A stretch of DNA of 64,000 nt, from positions 3,264,383 to 3,328,382 of the forward strand of contig SSNP01000001.1 of NCBI GenBank assembly GCA_006937955.1. Direction: 5' to 3'. Positions 56,401 through 62,600 of this stretch are shown piece after piece. This DNA comes from Pachypanchax playfairii (taxonomy: Eukaryota; Chordata; Actinopteri; Cyprinodontiformes; Aplocheilidae). The notes beneath the pieces were generated by a model, which did not search any database, was not told the origin of the DNA, and worked only from the letters and a program-made list of their open reading frames with translations. The number at the start of each line of letters is the position of its first letter. The first letter of the stretch is position 1. Made by a program: the position numbers and the translations under genes.

Positions 56401-59400
56401 AGGTGGAGGATGATGCTGACAGGATTCATAAACGAGCTGAGAACCTGGAGCAGTTTATCAAGGACACTCTGCTGGGAGCAAAAGGTAGGAAAAAGAACAT
56501 CTCCTCCATACCATCAGCTTCCTCCAAATCCTGCCAACAGATTTTTCTGGCTGTATTCATCCTTTGTTTCACTTCATTTGTCATCGGAGCACATTTCACT
56601 AGGCTTTATTAAATTTAATGGTGTCCTAGAGGGAAATATAGATTATTGTATTACAGACAATGGGTGTAAAGATGAAACTGTGAAAAATGAAGTTAAGAAA
56701 TTTAATAATTTTGATGACAGAACAAATAGAAATTCTATTTAAATAAAAGTGCAGCAGGTTAAGAAAGAGAGAAGTGCAAAATTGGACATTGTGTAAACAC
56801 TAATAATAGTTATGTAATTACTGGTAATGTTACTTGAAATCATCAGACATTCTAGTGCAATAAATACTGTAGACGGCCGCATTCCTAACTATTCACGTAA
56901 AGGTTTACCTAGTACGAGTCATTTTCCATGTTTTATCTTACAGCTGGTTAGCAGATTAGTGCCAATGTCCTGGAAGTGTGTTTTATGTGGTAGAAAACTA
57001 AACATGTTGTATGTGTATCAAACTGGTTGTACTGTAGATGAGAACAAATGTTCCTTTTTATTTTATTTTTTGTTCTCCACCAAGTCCTAAAAATCTGGCT
57101 TTTTCACCAGCTGTCACTATGACTGGATAGTTACTAACGTTGTGTTAGTCTAGTGAGGAGCCGTGGATGTAAAGTGGATTCAAGTAGCTGCCAGCTGAAC
57201 TTAGAACATGGTGATAACAAATGTGATTTAAATGTAAAGTTGAAGCAGAAATGAAGTAAATACTTATTGTTCCGTTGTAGTTTTTACATTTGAAACAACC
57301 TAAACTAACTAACTAAATATATTGTTTTTTGCTGAGAAAATTAAACTGGAAAGTTTTTTTTAGATATGTTTTTGTTCATTTGGTGTTTTTGATTATATAT
57401 TATTTGGTCTTTGCTTCAGGAATAAAAGTTTATTTATTGCAAGATGTGCTTGTAAAACTTCTTGCTGTGACCCAAGTGCAGAACCTGATACTTCTGTCCC
57501 ATTTGGTTTAACAGTTATGTCCTCTGACAAAATTTAATTTCCTCACATTGAACAAAAAGGTTCTTCACTTCAGCTCTGAAATCATTTAGCAGCTTCTTCA
57601 TCACTCCTTTACCAGTGACTGTTGGAGCACCGTGTGTTTGTTTTCTGTGACATCAAGAAGAAAGTATGCTCTGGAAAAATGATCACTGACATACAGTACA
57701 TAAGATGTTAGTGCTTTTTGAAGTGAAGGGACTCTTTCAGAGCTTTGTTAAAAACCCACTCCGATAAAAAAAAAAAATCCTGTTTTGTATGTTAATGTGT
57801 TTTTGTGCTAGAGGACGTATCTTGAGAAAAATAAGCTCAAAATTGCATTTCTGAGTATTTTTGCATTGAAATCAATGTAAATCAGTAGCAGATACTAAAA
57901 TGCGTCTAAAAAAGAGTGACTTAGTGATGTAGAAAAACCACTGGGTGGGGCCACAAGCCAATGCTCCGAGCTAGCATAAACAGAGAGCTGTCAGCAACAG
58001 GATGGTGGGGGGGTCCTCTGCACCCACAGTTCCTCCCACAGCATAGAGACAAACTGCTAATGAGCTACTCCCGACATGCAGAAACTACTTCATAGAAAAC
58101 GGCCCAGCTTTTGTGATTTTAGGTAAAAACAACAATCATAATTTAAAGACACGCTTTAGATCTTTAAGGTCATCGTTCCAAAAGGCTCATTCTGCTGTGA
58201 TTTATTTCCAGCAAATTGATCAAAAATCCTGGAGTAGAAGATCCTTAACAAGAATGATAAACTGTGTTGATGGTGTCAAGTGGTTTATTCTTCCAGTTTG
58301 TATTTAAGTGGCTGTAAGTGTGAATGTTATGTGAACAGATGAAATGAACAGCTTTAAGTGGGCAAAAAGACAAGTTTATAAATTTGTTGTCAAGGTTGTA
58401 TTTGCTCTGCACTTATTATGCTACAGTCATGTTGCCTTTTTATGTGGTTTACTGCTGAGATGCAAACAGGTCTTGGATGAAATCTTTGTTTCCTGATTTG
58501 TCAGATTTGGAAGGAATGTGGATCAGTATGTCCAATATTTCCTTCAGACATTATAGGGATGAAAAATTTGGCCTGTTCTCCCACTGTAATAAATAAACTC
58601 AAGACCTGTTACTGGTCTTGTGAAGGGGCAGTCAGGAGCTCAGAGGTGGAAACCATGTGAGGTGGTGATGTAAAGCTGTTGACATCTTTGTTGTTGTTTA
58701 TCTTAAAGATTATCAAAATTTGACATCTTGGAATCTTAAATATCTGAAGTTAAGGGATATTTAGCAAATCTAATATCTAATCTAATAAGTAAATACATGT
58801 TACTTCCTGTATATCTGATTGTTTTAACTCAGGTATTATCCATTAACTTTTTAACCCCTTCATTGCCAAATGTATCATACTTGATGCTCCTGTTTACTGT
58901 CATTCCTTCTGCCCAATGGTGGATGATCCAAGTACCACAGGCAGCAAATGACAATTTTATTGTTAGTACTAGTTGTATGTAATTATAAATACAAACACTA
59001 TAAATGACTTCCATATATAATGTTTCATGTATCAGCCTTTAAATGGATTAGGAAATGTAAAAAATGTTGAAAGTAAAAGAAACGTGTTTGTGGCAGTACT
59101 TTGATGTATGAGTTTTTTAGTCTTTGTAACTTCTGTGATCATCCAAGTTTTCTTTTTTTTTTAAAATCCTTTCACCTCACACAACTCTTCCTCCCTGACT
59201 ATGATTTGTTCTTTTTAAGTGATTTAAAAAAGTGCAGGTATGCTCCATGTAAAAACGGCAGTTCAAAGAATTTATTCTTATTACCTTTATGAATTTTTTA
59301 TATGGCTCGTGGGAAGAAAAAAAAGTTACCAAACCAAGTCATTTTGAATTGCTGTGATGAAACTGTCCTCTCCCTGCCTATTGCTCGCAGCTCTCTGGCC

Positions 59401-59581
59401 CGTTGCCTAATCACACTGTGATTATAGTGTGTTTGTGAGTTTTCGTGCATGTGTTTCTAACAGACTAAGAGAGAGACTGTGCTGTGGTTCACTGAATGAT
59501 TGAGAGTAACAATTAGAAGCCTAATTAGTGCCTTTCAGAAACACACACTAACTACACAAACACTGTCATCAATGCAGGCAT

Positions 59582-59619
<38 letters not shown>

Positions 59620-62600
59620 CAAGGCAAGAAAAGACTGTACACCTCACTGTTGGCTGGATACCGTAATATGATTCCATCCACGTTTTAAGTGTTTAATTGG
59701 TTTTTAAGTCCTAGTATGTAATTATATGGCTGTGACACACTTATTGACTGATACACTCACACATGGACACACACACATTACAGCTGTTCATTACCTTGAT
59801 GGCTTCTGTCATGGCTCCAATCGCTTTATGTTTACACTTCAAATCAGTGAAATGTAACACTGAAGCAACAACAAACACACAAATATTCTCACAAACTATA
59901 AAATATGTCATATTTTAAACAACAAGGCATTGCACTGTAACTACAAACACCCTTCTAGAAATGTAACCCCTCCCTCAGGTTTTGCTTTTTCACACAGATG
60001 TTCCTCGCTGCTTTCCAGAAACTGATTTTGTTTAAATCCATCTTGTTGGAATTTTCTGCAGTTTGTTTGAGAATTCTGACTAATATAATAAAAGTAAGCT
60101 GCCAAAATCAATTTTTGAATGGTACTACATTGGATGTGTGTGTTTTAGTGTCTGGTTGTGTGTGACAATCAGAGAAGGGAATTTTTCAGGTTCATGAGCT
60201 CTGAAGATGGTGTGGTTTAGTTTTGGTTAACCAGAACATCAGCAGGTAGTCAGACTGGTGAAAAGTCAGAGCTTGTTGAATCTCGTATAACCCTCAGTAA
60301 TGATGATTTCATGACATTTTTCATAAATAGTTTCAATTAGAATAAAATTCTTTTCAGTTCTTTTCACTGTTGTTAATGGTTTATTATTATTGAAGCAGCA
60401 TTAGTAACATTAGAACCTGATTTGTCCTGCTGAACTCTGAGGAAACAAGATCTCATCCCAACCAACCACGGAGGTTTTATGTTAATATCTAGATATTAAA
60501 CCTGATCATTTTTTACTTAGTGGTTATGTACCTCAGGCTTTTAGTGTTGCTGTAATTAAACCTTTACTTCCAAAACTGATCTTGATCCAGGATCTTCAGT
60601 TAATTAAAAATCTATATCCAGTCTGCCTTTCATTTAAAAAATCCTTAAAAAGATTGTAAACACCAACGAGATGACTTTACAATGTAATACGTAAAGAAGT
60701 TTCAGTTAGGATTTACAGTGTGTTCACACCAAACACGTGTGAAGCGACCAAAAAGCGTCGTAAGCGTAGCTGGTTGCACTTCAAAATATGCAATTTTGGC
60801 GTGCATGAAGCAAAAATATGCAACTTGTGGGAGGGAGTAGTGCCAGATGGTATTTTTGCATGCTGTCAAACTAGCATTTGAAGAGAGAGTCTCCCTTTAT
60901 GTATTGTGAAGATCAGAGCAGCGGGACAGTAGGCGGGCTTGCTGGCTTTTTTTAGGGGTCATAAAAGCATTGAAACAGCACCGATGAGAGTTGTAGCCTC
61001 GTGGACTTGTCTGTCCTCCATAATCTTTTGCATGAAGCCTAAACTGTTGAGACTAATAAGTAACTCTAACATAAAGGTCACATCATATAAGACGAGCCAC
61101 CATGTTTCTCTCAGCTACATGTTGCTCTACTGTTGTTTCAGGATCTGAGCTGTAACTCTTATCATAGATGCACTGCAAGAGTTAAACCTTTCTGAGCTGT
61201 ACCACAACAATTGTTTGTAATTGTTTAATAATTTAACACTTTATAGACTAAACAGAATGAGCTTGCGTGCTGTATATTGGCCTGGCACCACCAGTTAACA
61301 TGCACTGATTTAATTAAAATTTCTTAGTCCCTCTGCTCAGTGCTGAAAAAACATTAAACCCAGTTAGTGCTATTTAAGAAAATGAAAGGACTTAATGGAA
61401 CTAGAAATAAAAAAAAAACTACATTTCCAGAGTGTTAGTTTGTTCTAAATACTAAGTTTTATGGTATTTTAGAAGAAATATAAGTGAAACTAAAATACAT
61501 TTTTTTGTTGTGGTTGAGCTCAATCTGTCTTTGATGGTATTCTCACAGCTGTCTCTTTGTGCATCTAGACCTTCAATCCAAGGCCGACGAGTTGAACCAG
61601 ACCCTCTCGCGTAAAGATGGAACACCAGACAAAAGCCTGAGCGAGATGAAGGAGGAGATCCAGGCGATGTTAGCGGAGATGAGAAAACGACAGCTGGGAG
61701 AGAAGAGAAGCATTGCAGAACAGGAGGAGGAGTATGAAAACACACACAATGAACACAACAGAGGTCATACGTCTGTCTTCTCCCACACACAGTTTGAGAA
61801 AACTTGGGGAAAAAAGAAAAAGATAGGTTTAGAAATGAAATTGAAACAAGCTATTAGTGTTAATTTGTTAATAAACAATGTAAAGAACATTGTTAAAGAC
61901 GTATGGAAGGATTAAACTTATGTAGTGTAGTTTCTTGTATTGCATTTTCATTGTATATTTTATATCGTTAAATAATTTAAACTATTGTTTAACAAGCATC
62001 TCACCTTTTTTCCCTCCTAGTGTTTTATTAATTGATATTATTATTCATAGCTGCATGCTAATGCTATCACCTCTGCATGTCTTGAATTCTACCAGGACAA
62101 AATCCTCCTTTCTATTGTTTTTCTATTGTGCAAGTGCAAAAGATTTATTATCTAGAATGTATCTTTAATGATCCTTCACAGTAAAACTGAAGAAATTTTA
62201 TATATTTAATCTGATTATTCATGATTCATTTGAAGACAGCACTATGTTTACAGTTGTTTTGTCCTTCCCACAGAAGGAATCACATTATTTGCTTCATCCT
62301 GATAACTTGACTTAAAGACTTTTTGGACAAACTGATATTTTAGACGTTTTTTTTTTCTTTTCATTTAAAGCCTAAATTCAGTCGTACTCAATGGATCGAA
62401 ACTTTTTTGAAGAATAGGTAAAAGCACTTACTTTTGAAACGGTACAGCATTCAGAAAGATTTGTCTAAAATATATAAATATATACTTTTAAACGGTTTAC
62501 ACTATGACAGAAAAAAAAAAAAAGCCCTCGTCCTACAAATCCGGGCTTTTTGTCTTTGCTTCTTTTTGCCACCTCGGGGACATTTGTGTAGAAATTGAGC

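Larger units (their letters stand above)
56485..61568. other. large intron with repeats
   Basis: About 5.1 kb. It holds copy B of the ACCCACTC-ended repeat (57750-58140), a CA microsatellite (59583-59618) and a possible repeat fragment (60714-60960). The coding sequence is continuous across it compared with alpha-2, so no hidden constitutive exon is expected. Confidence 0.75.

Noticed and set aside
61732..61915. Open frame continuing past the 61731 donor as coding
   Set aside because: The continuation loses coiled-coil similarity, while splicing to 63870 gives an ungapped match to alpha-2.
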